64,000 nt of DNA from Mesonia ostreae (GTDB lineage Bacteria > Bacteroidota > Bacteroidia > Flavobacteriales > Flavobacteriaceae), in assembly GCF_031845265.1 (NCBI RefSeq), contig NZ_JAVRBG010000004.1:186001-250000 (forward strand), in the 5' to 3' direction. How positions within the stretch are numbered: position 1 is the stretch's first letter; each line of letters opens with the position of its first letter. Both the position numbers and the translations under genes were made by a program. Positions 52,563 through 60,527 of the stretch are shown here, one piece after another. The notes beneath the pieces are model-generated. The model did not search any database. It saw only the letters and a program-made list of their open reading frames with translations, and was not told where the DNA came from.

Positions 52563-53852
52563 TTAATCTTCTTCTATCGCCTGAATTTGTACCAATTCTA
52601 TTTTTGTATTGGAAACATCTAAGATCAATACCTTAAATCCGTCAATAACTACCTGTCCGTTCTTTTCGGGAATTTCCTCTGTATGGTGAACGATGAAGCC
52701 TCCTAAAGTTTCGTAATTTTCTCCTTCGGGGAGGTTAAGCTTGTAGGTTTCATTGATATAGTCTATTTCCATTCTTGCCGAAAATTTATACATCCCTTCT
52801 CCTAAATCTTCTTCAATTAAAACTACGGCATCGTGTTCGTCTTCAATTTCCCCAAAAAGCTCTTCTACAATATCTTCTACAGTCATAATTCCGCTGGTTC
52901 CTCCATACTCATCAATCACCACGGCTATACTTTTACGCTTTTTGATAAGAATATTCAAGACATCTTTTACCAACATGGTTTCTGGCACATAAAGTACGGG
53001 CATCATAATCGTTTTAATATCTTTTGGCTTTTTAAATAAATCAAAAGAATGAATGTAGCCTACGATATCATCATTGGTTTCTTTATAGACCAAAATTTTA
53101 CTCAGCCCTGTTTCCGTAAAGATGTCTATTAAATTTTTAGGAGATTCTGAAATATCTACCGCAATAATCTCTGTACGAGGAATCATCACTTCTCGTGATT
53201 TTACTTCAGAAAATTCTAACGCATTTTTAAATATTTGTATTTCAGAATCAATATCATCGTCTTCTTCTACGGAGTCCATTTGCTCGTTGATATAATTTCC
53301 CAGCTCTACCTTACTAAAGGCGAGCTGCACTTCATCACCATCGGTTTTGAAGAAAGATTTTAATACCAAATCAGAAATCCAAATCACAAAAGAGGAGATG
53401 AAAGAAAAGAATATGTAAAAGAAATAGGCGGGTAGCGCGAAAAACTTGAGTAAGCTATTGGCGTAAATTTGAAAAAATACTTTAGGAAGAAATTCCGCAG
53501 TAAAAAGAATTACTAAGGTAGAAATGATAGTTTGACTAAGAATAAGTCCGTCGGTTAACCAATAATTAAGAAATGCATTTTCTAAAGGAACCTGTGCGGT
53601 GAGCAGATCTACCAACAGGTCTCCCATAAAAAAACCATAAATTACTAAAGCGATATTATTACCCACTAGCATCGTTGCAATAAACTTAGATGGTTTTCTA
53701 GTGAGTCGCGCCAAGATATTAGAAAGAAAACTGCCTTGCTTTTTCTCTATTTCTATATGAATTTTATTGGCCGAGACATAGGCGATTTCCATACCAGAGA
53801 AAAACGCTGAGAATATTAAGGAAAGAACTATTATTAATATGTTTACCTCCAT
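52563..53852 (-). CDS. CNNM/CorC-type membrane protein with CBS pair (hemolysin family)
   Basis: 429 residues. N-terminal DUF21/CNNM transmembrane domain (MEVNILIIVLSLIFSAFFSGMEIAYVSANKIHIEIEKKQG, KPSKFIATMLVGNNIALVIYGFFMG), then a CBS pair at about 205-335 (VMIPRTEIIAVDISES..., KSIAVVIDEYGGTSGIMTVEDIVEELFGEIEDEHD) and a CorC_HlyC domain at the C-terminus (YKFSARMEIDYINETYKLNLPE). Relatives are Mg2+ or Co2+ transporters; in gliding flavobacteria one paralogue is GldE, which I cannot exclude here although gldD is not adjacent. One base from the small gene upstream and in line with lptC. Confidence 0.88.
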   Translation of the reverse strand: MEVNILIIVLSLIFSAFFSGMEIAYVSANKIHIEIEKKQGSFLSNILARLTRKPSKFIATMLVGNNIALVIYGFFMGDLLVDLLTAQVPLENAFLNYWLTDGLILSQTIISTLVILFTAEFLPKVFFQIYANSLLKFFALPAYFFYIFFSFISSFVIWISDLVLKSFFKTDGDEVQLAFSKVELGNYINEQMDSVEEDDDIDSEIQIFKNALEFSEVKSREVMIPRTEIIAVDISESPKNLIDIFTETGLSKILVYKETNDDIVGYIHSFDLFKKPKDIKTIMMPVLYVPETMLVKDVLNILIKKRKSIAVVIDEYGGTSGIMTVEDIVEELFGEIEDEHDAVVLIEEDLGEGMYKFSARMEIDYINETYKLNLPEGENYETLGGFIVHHTEEIPEKNGQVVIDGFKVLILDVSNTKIELVQIQAIEED

Positions 53853-54047
53853 TTATGGTTTTTTACTTTGCTCTATCTTTTTCCTAAATCTTCTTTTAAA
53901 GAAATACATAAAAATAGCCAAGGCTACAAAGAAAATAAAAATATAGGCTCTATCTCTTTCGCTACTCCAAATTCTATAGGATTCGAACGCAAAAAAAGCT
54001 GCTATAACGAGGTAGGCGTACTCAAAGTATTTAAAAAATTTCATCAT
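53853..54047 (-). CDS. Small membrane protein between lptC and the CNNM gene
   Basis: 64 residues: MMKFFKYFEYAYLVIAAFFAF with a first helix (about 10-25), a short linker ESYRIWSSERDRAYI, a second helix (35-50), and a basic tail RRFRKKIEQSKKP. Packed without gaps between lptC (1 base) and the CNNM gene (0 bases), so real and co-translated. I know it only as a conserved small protein at this place in flavobacteria; function not known. Confidence 0.75.
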   Translation of the reverse strand: MMKFFKYFEYAYLVIAAFFAFESYRIWSSERDRAYIFIFFVALAIFMYFFKRRFRKKIEQSKKP

Positions 54048-54048
54048 A

Positions 54049-54612
54049 TCATTCGTTCTCTTCTACAATTTGCACTCCTTTATTGGATCTAGATATGAAT
54101 TTATCGAATTTTTCGTTAGCATCAAAACCTTCCCCTTCATTTAAAGCTCCATTATTTAATTTGATATTGTAGTTAATATCAGAAAATACCCAACCTCTCT
54201 TTTGGTCCCAGTACAATTGATTGGCGTTGAGCACGGTACTATCTGCTGTGGTAATTACCACATTTCCTTGCAAATCTACCAAATCTGTCTTTTCGTACAT
54301 AATTCCGTAGTCTGCAATAATAGTATTCTTTTTATTCTGATCGTCAAAAAAATCTAATTCTAATCCCTCTGGAAATTCTCTATAAGCAAATTCTAAATGG
54401 GTAAAATCATGCATCAAGGGAGTTCTTAAATTGGCTTTTACTGCTCCGCTATCGGTATAAAAAAGATTGATTCCTTTTCCTGCAGTTTGAGGTTTTCCTT
54501 CATCCACGTCCCATTTTCTCACTTCATTAAGCCGGTCTTGACAAGAAAAAAGCATTGTCGTAAAGAGGATCACGACAATGCTTATTCTATGATTTCGGTA
54601 TGTTTTTAACAT
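54049..54612 (-). CDS. lptC: LPS export protein LptC
   Basis: 187 residues. Signal-lipobox region MLFSCQD (Cys24), then a single OstA-like beta-jellyroll: KGINLFYTDSGAVKANLRTPLMHDF ... EGLELDFFDDQNKKNTIIADYGIMYEKTDLVDLQGNVVITTADSTVLNANQLYWDQKRGWVFSD. This matches LptC of Bacteroidota, which passes LPS from the LptBFG complex to LptA at the periplasmic face. A lipid anchor rather than the E. coli helix anchor is suggested by the lipobox. Six bases after the TPR gene. Confidence 0.9.
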   Translation of the reverse strand: MLKTYRNHRISIVVILFTTMLFSCQDRLNEVRKWDVDEGKPQTAGKGINLFYTDSGAVKANLRTPLMHDFTHLEFAYREFPEGLELDFFDDQNKKNTIIADYGIMYEKTDLVDLQGNVVITTADSTVLNANQLYWDQKRGWVFSDINYNIKLNNGALNEGEGFDANEKFDKFISRSNKGVQIVEENE

Positions 54613-54617
54613 TCTAA

Positions 54618-55991
54618 TTATATGGCTGGTACTCTAACGTTTTCTCCAATCCAACATCCAATTTTAATGGTGGATCCCTCTTTTACTCCTTCTTGAAAAA
54701 TATCTGATTTCTGCGGAGCTAAACCTCTATAACTACTAGCTGATTTGCTTGCGGTTGATTTGATAGATGGATCTACTCTTCCTGCTCTATCTGCATAATC
54801 TGCAGCTAACCAATATACGGCTCTTTTATTAAAAGACGAATCTCCACAAGAGTTAACGCTAGAAGCATACATACTTGCAATTTGTAAGTAAGCAACTCCT
54901 AAAGAAGGCTGCGCATTTAAGGCTTTTTTATAATAGTTTCTCGCTGTAGATAAACTACCTTTTGACTTATAGTTTCCTGCGATTTTCATATAAACTCTCG
55001 CTTTATCTAAGTTGTTATCTTCTAACTCAGCACTTTGATTATAATATTCCAAGGCTTTTGCAGATTTTCCATCTTTATCAGCCAGTTGACCTAAGTAAAG
55101 TGCAGATTTTGCAGAAGGATCTGAAGTATGTAACGCCTCCACTAACTTAAAGAAAATTGGATCGTCTGTACAGTCTTTAGCCGAAAGTCTTTTTGCAGCT
55201 CTTTTTAACCATTCTACATCGGTTTTCTTTGCATCAAAATCTTTATTATATAATGGAATCAAATTTTCACAATCTGCTCTTTCTCCTAACAATCCATTAA
55301 TTCCAGCTTTAATTTTACTAAAGTTAGACAAATAGATTTCAGAATTATTAAGTGTTCTTGTATCGTCTGAGTTTAGTTTCTCTCCTTCTTCTTGCTTCTT
55401 CAGCAAAGGCTCAGCCTGCGAAGCACGGTAAACCTCTTGCTCTTCCACTTGCTTGATTACATTGTCATATAGGTTAAAAACATCTTGCAATTCTTTTTTA
55501 CCCTCATCTTGTAATTCAACCATAATATTGAAGTACACATACAATGATCTTGGCGCATCAAACGATTCTTTATCTTCATTCCAAGCCTTATCAAACATTG
55601 CTAATTGCTCCTCTTTCGTACCAATATTATTGTCATACATAGCCTCACCAATCTTCGCGTAGGTTTCTCCTACTTCGGTTTTACCTGGGAAGCATTTAAG
55701 TCTTTTCTTATAATTTTCAATCAAAGCTTCTGCAGCAGCTTTTTTCTTAGCTTCTGGAGCGTTTTTAGCGTAATGTTTAAACATACGTTCTCCATATTGG
55801 TAGATAGCCAAATTGCTAGCTTCACAATTTTTTATAAGCTTTTCGTAATGTGGCTTTGCCGCATCGTAATCTTTTATTTTTGCACTTTGAGTGAACAAGG
55901 CCAATTCGGTATTACAATCTACCTGCTGTGCATGTATAGCTCCTGTAGTTAAAAAAATTCCTGATAATAAGATGAAGAATTTAGTTTTCAT
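54618..55991 (-). CDS. Secreted tetratricopeptide-repeat protein
   Basis: 457 residues with signal peptide (FFILLSGIFLTTGAIHAQ). TPR-like helices cover the rest: AKPHYEKLIKNCEASNLAIYQYGERMFKHYAKNAPEAKKKAAAEALIENYKKRL, and later ALYLGQLADKDGKSAKALEYYNQSAELED, ARVYMKIAGNYKSKGSLSTARNYYKKALNAQPSLGVAYLQIASMYA, the clearest repeats (about 295-370). Periplasmic scaffold protein, found with lptC, an outer-membrane barrel and coaX in this cluster; possibly part of envelope assembly, by context only. Confidence 0.85.
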   Translation of the reverse strand: MKTKFFILLSGIFLTTGAIHAQQVDCNTELALFTQSAKIKDYDAAKPHYEKLIKNCEASNLAIYQYGERMFKHYAKNAPEAKKKAAAEALIENYKKRLKCFPGKTEVGETYAKIGEAMYDNNIGTKEEQLAMFDKAWNEDKESFDAPRSLYVYFNIMVELQDEGKKELQDVFNLYDNVIKQVEEQEVYRASQAEPLLKKQEEGEKLNSDDTRTLNNSEIYLSNFSKIKAGINGLLGERADCENLIPLYNKDFDAKKTDVEWLKRAAKRLSAKDCTDDPIFFKLVEALHTSDPSAKSALYLGQLADKDGKSAKALEYYNQSAELEDNNLDKARVYMKIAGNYKSKGSLSTARNYYKKALNAQPSLGVAYLQIASMYASSVNSCGDSSFNKRAVYWLAADYADRAGRVDPSIKSTASKSASSYRGLAPQKSDIFQEGVKEGSTIKIGCWIGENVRVPAI

Positions 55992-56018
55992 AATTGAATA
56001 TAGTTATTATTTTATTTA

Positions 56019-57260
56019 TTAATCGAATCTTCTTTGGATAAACCATTTGTCGTTTAAGGAAAGGCTTAAAAACACGTTCACAAATTGTTCTTTTACCAAA
56101 TTATTACTTGTAGTGCCTCTTTCACCATACTCAACTCCTAGATTAACATTGGTTAGAAAGTTTCCTGCTGGTAATCCCACTCCAAAAGATATGCCAAACT
56201 CATTTACATCCTCTGTATTAATATTTAACCCTGTCTCTTCATATCTAAAACCTGCTCTATACACAATACGCTGAAAGTAGCTTGTAATATCATTATAATT
56301 AGGAATATAATAGCCTCCCAACTTATAACTGCTAGCATCTGTATAGTTCACATTATTTAATTGAAAAGACCTATTGGTGAAATCACTAGAAGATTTTCTT
56401 CCATACTCAACTCCTGCAAACCACTTTTTAGGTTGCCCTATTCCACCTCCCACTTTCAGTTCAGAAGGAAGGGTCAATTCGGTATCTTCTTGCTCAATGT
56501 CTCTAATGTCTGCTAAAATTTCGTCATTATTAGAATTTAAAATTAGCGTTGCCAATTGTCTTTGATTTTCAGCATTTATTTTTGTGGAAGGAGAAAAACT
56601 AGCCGAACCTGAAAGCTGTAAGCCAGATTTTAAATGCTTCTCATATTGGGCTCCAAAATTGACTTTAAATCCGCTAAGGTCAGATCTGTTGGTTTCTCTT
56701 GTTCCAAACTGAAGTCCGTTTTGAAAAAGGAAGTTCTTATTTTTGATATTTCCAAAGTTATAACTTCCTTCTACTCCCACACGCAATTCTTTGGTTACTT
56801 CATAACCTACCGCCAAAAATAGCTTGTTTAAACCTCCACTACCACTAAACCTACTGGCGCTTTCACTAGTAATATCTTCCATCTCATAACCTACAGAACT
56901 ATATGGAATTACTCCAAGTCCAAAACCTAGCTTTCCTGCAGGAAAAGCCATCGCTAAATAATCAAAAGTAGAAGAAGAGGCTTTATCTGAAGCGCTTGAA
57001 CTTTCAATTTTTGTCGAAGAATGAGAACCTCCTAAGGTATAAGCTGTTAAACCTAAAGCTCCATAACCCGCGGGATTTTGAAGGTTGATATGAATACTAT
57101 CTGAGACAATTCCCATACCAGCCATCGACCTGTTTTCTGCCGTTCCGTTGAATTTATTGATTCCTACTCCAAAAAAAGAATATGGAGAAGAAGTGTTTTC
57201 TTGTGCATTTACAAATACTGAACAAAGCAGTACTATAAAAAAAAATGTTTTCTTAATCAT
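56019..57260 (-). CDS. Outer-membrane beta-barrel protein (FadL-like look)
   Basis: 413 residues with signal peptide (TFFFIVLLCSVFVNAQ). The mature start NTSSPYSFFGVGINKFNGTAENRSMAGMGIVSDSIHINLQNPAGYGAL has the aromatic-Gly and NPAG pattern of FadL/OmpP1-like barrels, followed by amphipathic strands (GFGLGVIPYSSVGYEMED, ELRVGVEGSYNFGNIKNK, SFGVGLPAGNFLTNVNLGVEYGERG). No ligand can be inferred. The stop of coaX overlaps its start by 4 bases, and the TPR gene follows: one transcript coaX-barrel-TPR-lptC-small-CNNM is likely. Confidence 0.82.
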   Translation of the reverse strand: MIKKTFFFIVLLCSVFVNAQENTSSPYSFFGVGINKFNGTAENRSMAGMGIVSDSIHINLQNPAGYGALGLTAYTLGGSHSSTKIESSSASDKASSSTFDYLAMAFPAGKLGFGLGVIPYSSVGYEMEDITSESASRFSGSGGLNKLFLAVGYEVTKELRVGVEGSYNFGNIKNKNFLFQNGLQFGTRETNRSDLSGFKVNFGAQYEKHLKSGLQLSGSASFSPSTKINAENQRQLATLILNSNNDEILADIRDIEQEDTELTLPSELKVGGGIGQPKKWFAGVEYGRKSSSDFTNRSFQLNNVNYTDASSYKLGGYYIPNYNDITSYFQRIVYRAGFRYEETGLNINTEDVNEFGISFGVGLPAGNFLTNVNLGVEYGERGTTSNNLVKEQFVNVFLSLSLNDKWFIQRRFD

Positions 57261-57997
57261 TTAGTTGTATTAAATTCCAAAATATGGTTTAATCCCTTCA
57301 ACAGAAAATTGTAGGGCGCAAATATGCCATTTTTTACTTTCTTAGACAACAGTTGACTATCGCCACCTGTTAAAATAACTGTTAAATCTTGATATTGAAG
57401 TTTATAACTTTCTATAAAGCCATTTATTTCTAATGCAGCCCCCGTTAATGCGCCTATCTCTAAGTTTTCTTGGGTGGTTGTACCTATAAATTTGGCACTG
57501 GTTTCTTTTTCTATACGAATTAACGGCAATTTAGACGTAAAATTATGCATCGCCTCCAAACGCATATTCACTCCTGGAGAAATAGCTCCTCCAATATATT
57601 CGTGCTCTTTTGTTATCATATCGTAAGTAATGCAGGTTCCCGCATCTATTACCAACACATTTTTATTAGGATATTCACTTATCGCCGCCGCCGCTAAAGC
57701 GATTCTATCTATCCCTAAAGTATGCGGTGTACCATATAAATTACGAAATGGAACTGGAGTTGTTGCAGTTAATTCTAGAATGGACTCGTTTTTTAATGCA
57801 TTCTTTACCTTTTCTTTATGGCTTCCGGTTACAGAAGCGATGATTGATGTAGAGATATCAGGATGATTCACCCCTACTTCGCCCAAGACGAATAAAATAT
57901 TTTCTGCGGAAGTAATCTTGAATTCTAGCAACCTACTATTCTCAAAAACAGCTAGTTTCACTAAAGTATTGCCTATATCTATTGCTAAATTCTTCAC
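57257..57997 (-). CDS. coaX: Type III pantothenate kinase
   Basis: First step of coenzyme A synthesis: pantothenate to 4'-phosphopantothenate. 246 residues with LAIDIGNTLVKLAVFE (phosphate loop), YGTPHTLGIDRIALAAAA, VLVIDAGTCITYDMI and GGAISPGVNMRLEAMHNFTSKLP: the complete CoaX signature set of the ASKHA fold. It has its own -7 box (58020-58027) next to the tRNA-Phe promoter on the other strand and heads the envelope operon. Confidence 0.96.
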   Translation of the reverse strand: MKNLAIDIGNTLVKLAVFENSRLLEFKITSAENILFVLGEVGVNHPDISTSIIASVTGSHKEKVKNALKNESILELTATTPVPFRNLYGTPHTLGIDRIALAAAAISEYPNKNVLVIDAGTCITYDMITKEHEYIGGAISPGVNMRLEAMHNFTSKLPLIRIEKETSAKFIGTTTQENLEIGALTGAALEINGFIESYKLQYQDLTVILTGGDSQLLSKKVKNGIFAPYNFLLKGLNHILEFNTTK

Positions 57998-58019
57998 TTC
58001 AAAGGGATTTTCAAAAAGA

Positions 58020-58027
58020 CAAATTTA
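58020..58027 (-). promoter_or_regulatory. Promoter -7 box of the coaX operon
   Basis: Minus strand TAAATTTG, exact TAnnTTTG match about 23 bases ahead of the coaX ATG at 57997. Confidence 0.55.
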
Positions 58028-58044
58028 CTTTTTTTATTAATTTA

Positions 58045-58076
58045 TTTGGCAGATATTAAAAATGAATATATATTTG
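58045..58076 (+). promoter_or_regulatory. Complete promoter of tRNA-Phe
   Basis: TTTG at 58045-58048, exactly 20 bases, then TATATTTG at 58069-58076 followed by C. Both boxes and the spacing fit the Bacteroidota housekeeping consensus; it is the best promoter in the window and lies 19 bases ahead of the mature tRNA. Confidence 0.85.
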
Positions 58077-58094
58077 CCACCGCTAACAAGCACT

Positions 58095-58167
58095 GGTGCC
58101 TTAGCTCAGTTGGTAGAGCAAAGGACTGAAAATCCTTGTGTCCCTGGTTCGATTCCTGGAGGCACCA
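58095..58167 (+). tRNA. tRNA-Phe (GAA)
   Basis: 73-base cloverleaf: acceptor GGTGCCT / AGGCACC, D-arm GCTC...GAGC, anticodon stem AAGGA/TCCTT with loop CTGAAAA (anticodon GAA), T-arm CCTGGTTCGATTCCTGG, discriminator A. CCA is not encoded. It is the boundary between the core genome and the accessory DNA to the right. Confidence 0.96.
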
Positions 58168-58171
58168 CCGC

Positions 58172-58203
58172 AAAACCTCGATCTCACGATCGGGGTTTTT
58201 TGT
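58172..58203 (+). terminator. Terminator of tRNA-Phe
   Basis: AAAACC-TCGAT / ATCG-GGGTTTTTT stem with a short loop and a T-run. Confidence 0.75.
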
Positions 58204-58272
58204 TTTAAGTCCTACTATACTTGACTTTTGAGGGTTTTTCGTGAATATTTTATACTATCTTTTTTTAATGAA

Positions 58273-58291
58273 GGTACAAATAAGGGTACAA
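58273..58291. repeat. Direct repeat GGTACAA pair beside tRNA-Phe, possible integrase-site remnant
   Basis: GGTACAA at 58273-58279 and again at 58285-58291, about 110 bases downstream of the tRNA 3' end, at the point where accessory genes begin. It could belong to an attachment or arm site, but no integrase is in the window and no second copy of the tRNA end is seen, so this is a weak call. Confidence 0.3.
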
Positions 58292-58299
58292 TTAAGAGC

Positions 58300-58328
58300 A
58301 AAAAAAACCGCTCCAATTTGAAGCGGTT
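58300..58328 (-). terminator. Terminator of the DUF6266 gene
   Basis: On the minus strand AACCGCT pairs with AGCGGTT and is followed by eight T: a good intrinsic terminator 23 bases after the gene stop. Confidence 0.85.
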
Positions 58329-58350
58329 AAAGCAGTATATATTTTTTTCC

Positions 58351-58992
58351 CTAAGCAACCGTACCAGACCCTAAATATATACTGTTGGATAATTCTGTTT
58401 CATCCTCTGAAATAAAGGCCATAAACAGCTCTAAATTATCTCCTGAGTACGATGATGGTATAGTGATTATTTCTGCACCTGCATCTCTCTGAGCACCATT
58501 TAAGACCGAAATTGACTCTCTTTTCAAAGGGTTATAAGCTAAAAGCATTGCTTTATCGTTTTCATTCGCATTACCTTCAGCCGAGTTATCATCCCAGTTA
58601 AATGTAATTTGCCCTGGAACAGTCAGGTCTGTTGCCGCATTTAGTGGTTCAGATAAAGCACCCCTACTTAATTTAGCATTCTGATAATCAATTTCAAAAT
58701 TTGGCTCAATCCCTGTAATCGCATTATTTAAAATAAATGACATTGCAGCATTGAATTCTGTTTTTTTTATGGCTAATTTTTTATAACCGACCTTGATGAA
58801 AGGTTTTACCGCTTGTAAAAACTGAAGTGTAACTGCAAATTTTGTACGTTGATTAACTTGCCCCTTAGTTCGCGGGTTTGCTACACTAGATGGCTTAATT
58901 CTTAAGTAATCGATGCCCTTCCAGCTACCACCAATTACATTTCCGACCTTTCCAGATAATCCACCTAGAATTCCTTGATTAATTTTTCCCAT
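58351..58992 (-). CDS. DUF6266 family protein
   Basis: 213 residues from the ATG at 58992, chosen because the family starts MGxINxGILGGxSGKVGNVxGGSWKGIDY, which is exactly what follows. (An ATG at 59022 adds ten unconserved residues.) After that start there is a helical region (NPRTKGQVNQRTKFAVTLQFLQAVKPFIKVGY) and a beta-rich half (LTVPGQITFNWDDNSAEGNANENDKAMLLAYNP, AEIITIPSSYSGDNLELFMAFISEDET). DUF6266 is common in Bacteroidota, often in several copies; function unknown. It is not a signal-peptide protein. First gene of the accessory stretch after tRNA-Phe, single transcript. Confidence 0.85.
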   Translation of the reverse strand: MGKINQGILGGLSGKVGNVIGGSWKGIDYLRIKPSSVANPRTKGQVNQRTKFAVTLQFLQAVKPFIKVGYKKLAIKKTEFNAAMSFILNNAITGIEPNFEIDYQNAKLSRGALSEPLNAATDLTVPGQITFNWDDNSAEGNANENDKAMLLAYNPLKRESISVLNGAQRDAGAEIITIPSSYSGDNLELFMAFISEDETELSNSIYLGSGTVA

Positions 58993-59228
58993 TTTATTTA
59001 TAATTTTTAGGTTAATACGCATTTAATTAGGAGTTGGCACGGAGAAAATTCGGCTTAGAATACTTATTTGCAAATATCGGCATAAAGAGTCTTTTTAGTT
59101 TACTCTTGGTTGCTATTGGCATTATGTCTCATCAGAAGTCATTTTACTTAAAAATTGCTATTTAGAGTTTAGGAGGAAGTTAAGACAGAAATAATGCAAA
59201 TTGATTAATTCAAGGTTTTTAATAGATT

Positions 59229-59259
59229 AAAAAAAAGAGCCCCCTAAAATGGGAGCTCT
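59229..59259 (-). terminator. Terminator facing leftward, ending the non-coding stretch
   Basis: Minus strand AGAGCTCCC / GGGGGCTCT with a short A/T loop and then a run of eight T. There is no recognised protein gene within 1.2 kb upstream of it on that strand, so it suggests that a transcript comes leftward out of the region 59264-60527. Confidence 0.75.
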
Positions 59260-59263
59260 GAAA

Positions 59264-60527
59264 GACAAACCTCTAGCCAAAAAATGCGTATAGAAAGCTC
59301 TTTATAGCCTTTATAATTTACATTAAAGCCAAAAGGACTGCCTTTTGAACGTGTGCCCACGTGCAACCACCAGTTGCAGATGTGAGCTGTATATAAAATA
59401 TTAAACATATTGCCTTTAAACAGGAACGGTGCGATTGGTGCAAGGGCTGTGAGTGAAAATACTACCCGCAAGGGTGGAGATTTTTGCTCAACAGGCGATA
59501 GCGTACCCTTGTGGCTCTCGCATCCGCACGCCTGTACCTTTGCTTTATGTTTGAGATTGTTATATAATTTATTTTGATTTATAATCGGTAAATTTTTAAT
59601 TGAACGTTTTTATTATTCGGCAGGTAATCTAAAGGCGCGAGCCGACTGCGAGTTGAACAACGGGTGTACTAGCTAGAGGTATGTAATACCGCTAGTGCTA
59701 TGTTTACACTGGTTTGGCGCAGTAATTGAATCGGTTGGGGAAGGAAAGGGCTGTTTTGCAACGGAATGAAAAGCTTCGGAGCTTGCACGTTTTAAAATGA
59801 ATTTTTATCCTGTTTATTTGCCTTATTAAACATAACTGGAAAGATATATTTAACTATTGGTTAGTGCAGGGCGTAGTGCTTGTAATGAAGTGTAAAATCA
59901 GCTCTTTTGCGCGGTTTGCAATAAGGCTTGTTTTTTTATGAGCATCGGGAATAAAACAAATAAGCTTTATGCAAATATGGATGTTTCAATTACTGTGACG
60001 AACCTATCAGCCCGTTGTGATCGCAGGCTCGCACATTATGAAGCAGCGGTTGCACCCAACTTATATACTTGCGTAGCATATCTTTATGGGTTTGGGTGCA
60101 AGAGTAGCTGCGGGTGCTGTAGGAATGGCGTGTGTGTAATACTACAAATGAATAGCTTTTGAAGCCTGAGGACGGAAGGCGTAGAAAGCGTATGAATGGT
60201 AGATGCAAGGTTTATTATGTTGTTTGCTTAAAATGTGTTGAATAAGCTATTTTTAGGTGGTTTTTATTGATAATCTAAAGACCTTGCAGCTATGTATTAT
60301 GAAACAAAACAGAATGACGGAAGCTCTCCTTATTACCTGCCACGGATTTTGTTAGTTTGTAATAAATATTGTTTTGAAAACGAGATTAAAAGCGCAAAGG
60401 CAAAAAGTAAGGGCTGAAATACTGTAATTTATGGAAGTATTTTAGCTTTTACTTAGCGGAAAGCAAAATAGGTATAGCTGTAATGCAATGGAAGTTATAC
60501 TTATTTGCTTGGGGAGGATAAAATTTA
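59264..60527. other. 1.26-kb stretch without a convincing gene, rich in hairpins
   Basis: Two short frames exist (minus 59244-59471, 75 codons; minus 59990-60208, 72 codons), but neither has a start, composition or length that persuades. The DNA is less AT-rich than the flanking genes, most clearly between about 59480 and 59780. Stem-loops: TGCAAC/GTTGCA at 59362-59378; CTACCC-GCAA-GGGTGG at 59462-59477 (GNRA loop); ACAGGCG/CGCCTGT at 59491-59535; ACTAGC..GGTAT/ATACC..GCTAGT at 59668-59696; AAGCT-TCGG-AGCTT at 59771-59784; TTGCACCCAA/TTGGGTGCAA at 60050-60101; TGCAAGGT/ACCTTGCA at 60204-60288. A -7 box TACCTTTG-C is at 59535-59542 (plus strand). It could be a structured RNA, the non-coding part of an integrated element, or decayed genes. 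Confidence 0.55.
59535..59542 (+). promoter_or_regulatory. Promoter-like -7 box inside the non-coding stretch
   Basis: TACCTTTG then C, exact TAnnTTTG, with TTG 23 bases upstream (59509-59511). It would drive a rightward transcript through the structured region, toward the 3' end of the PD-(D/E)XK gene and antisense to it. Confidence 0.4.

Noticed and set aside
52563..53852. Calling the CNNM/CBS gene gldE
   Set aside because: GldE belongs to this family, but the usual gldD and ssb neighbours are missing, so the general family name is safer.
58095..58167. A second tRNA-Phe 3' end in the window marking the far attachment site
   Set aside because: I found no repeat of the T-arm/acceptor sequence between 58168 and 64000; if the island exists its far end is outside.
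59031..59045. GTTGGCACGG as the -24 box of a sigma-54 promoter
   Set aside because: No TTGC-type -12 box follows at the required spacing.
59244..59471. Minus-strand frame of 75 codons in the non-coding stretch as a gene
   Set aside because: No promoter, no family, and it runs through the strong terminator hairpin at 59236-59259; I treat it as chance within structured DNA, though its last part reads smoothly and a homology search could revive it.
59990..60208. Minus-strand frame of 72 codons in the non-coding stretch
   Set aside because: It crosses the TTGCACCCAA hairpin, is rich in Ser/His/Arg without pattern, and overlaps a plus-strand frame of equal length; neither looks coding.
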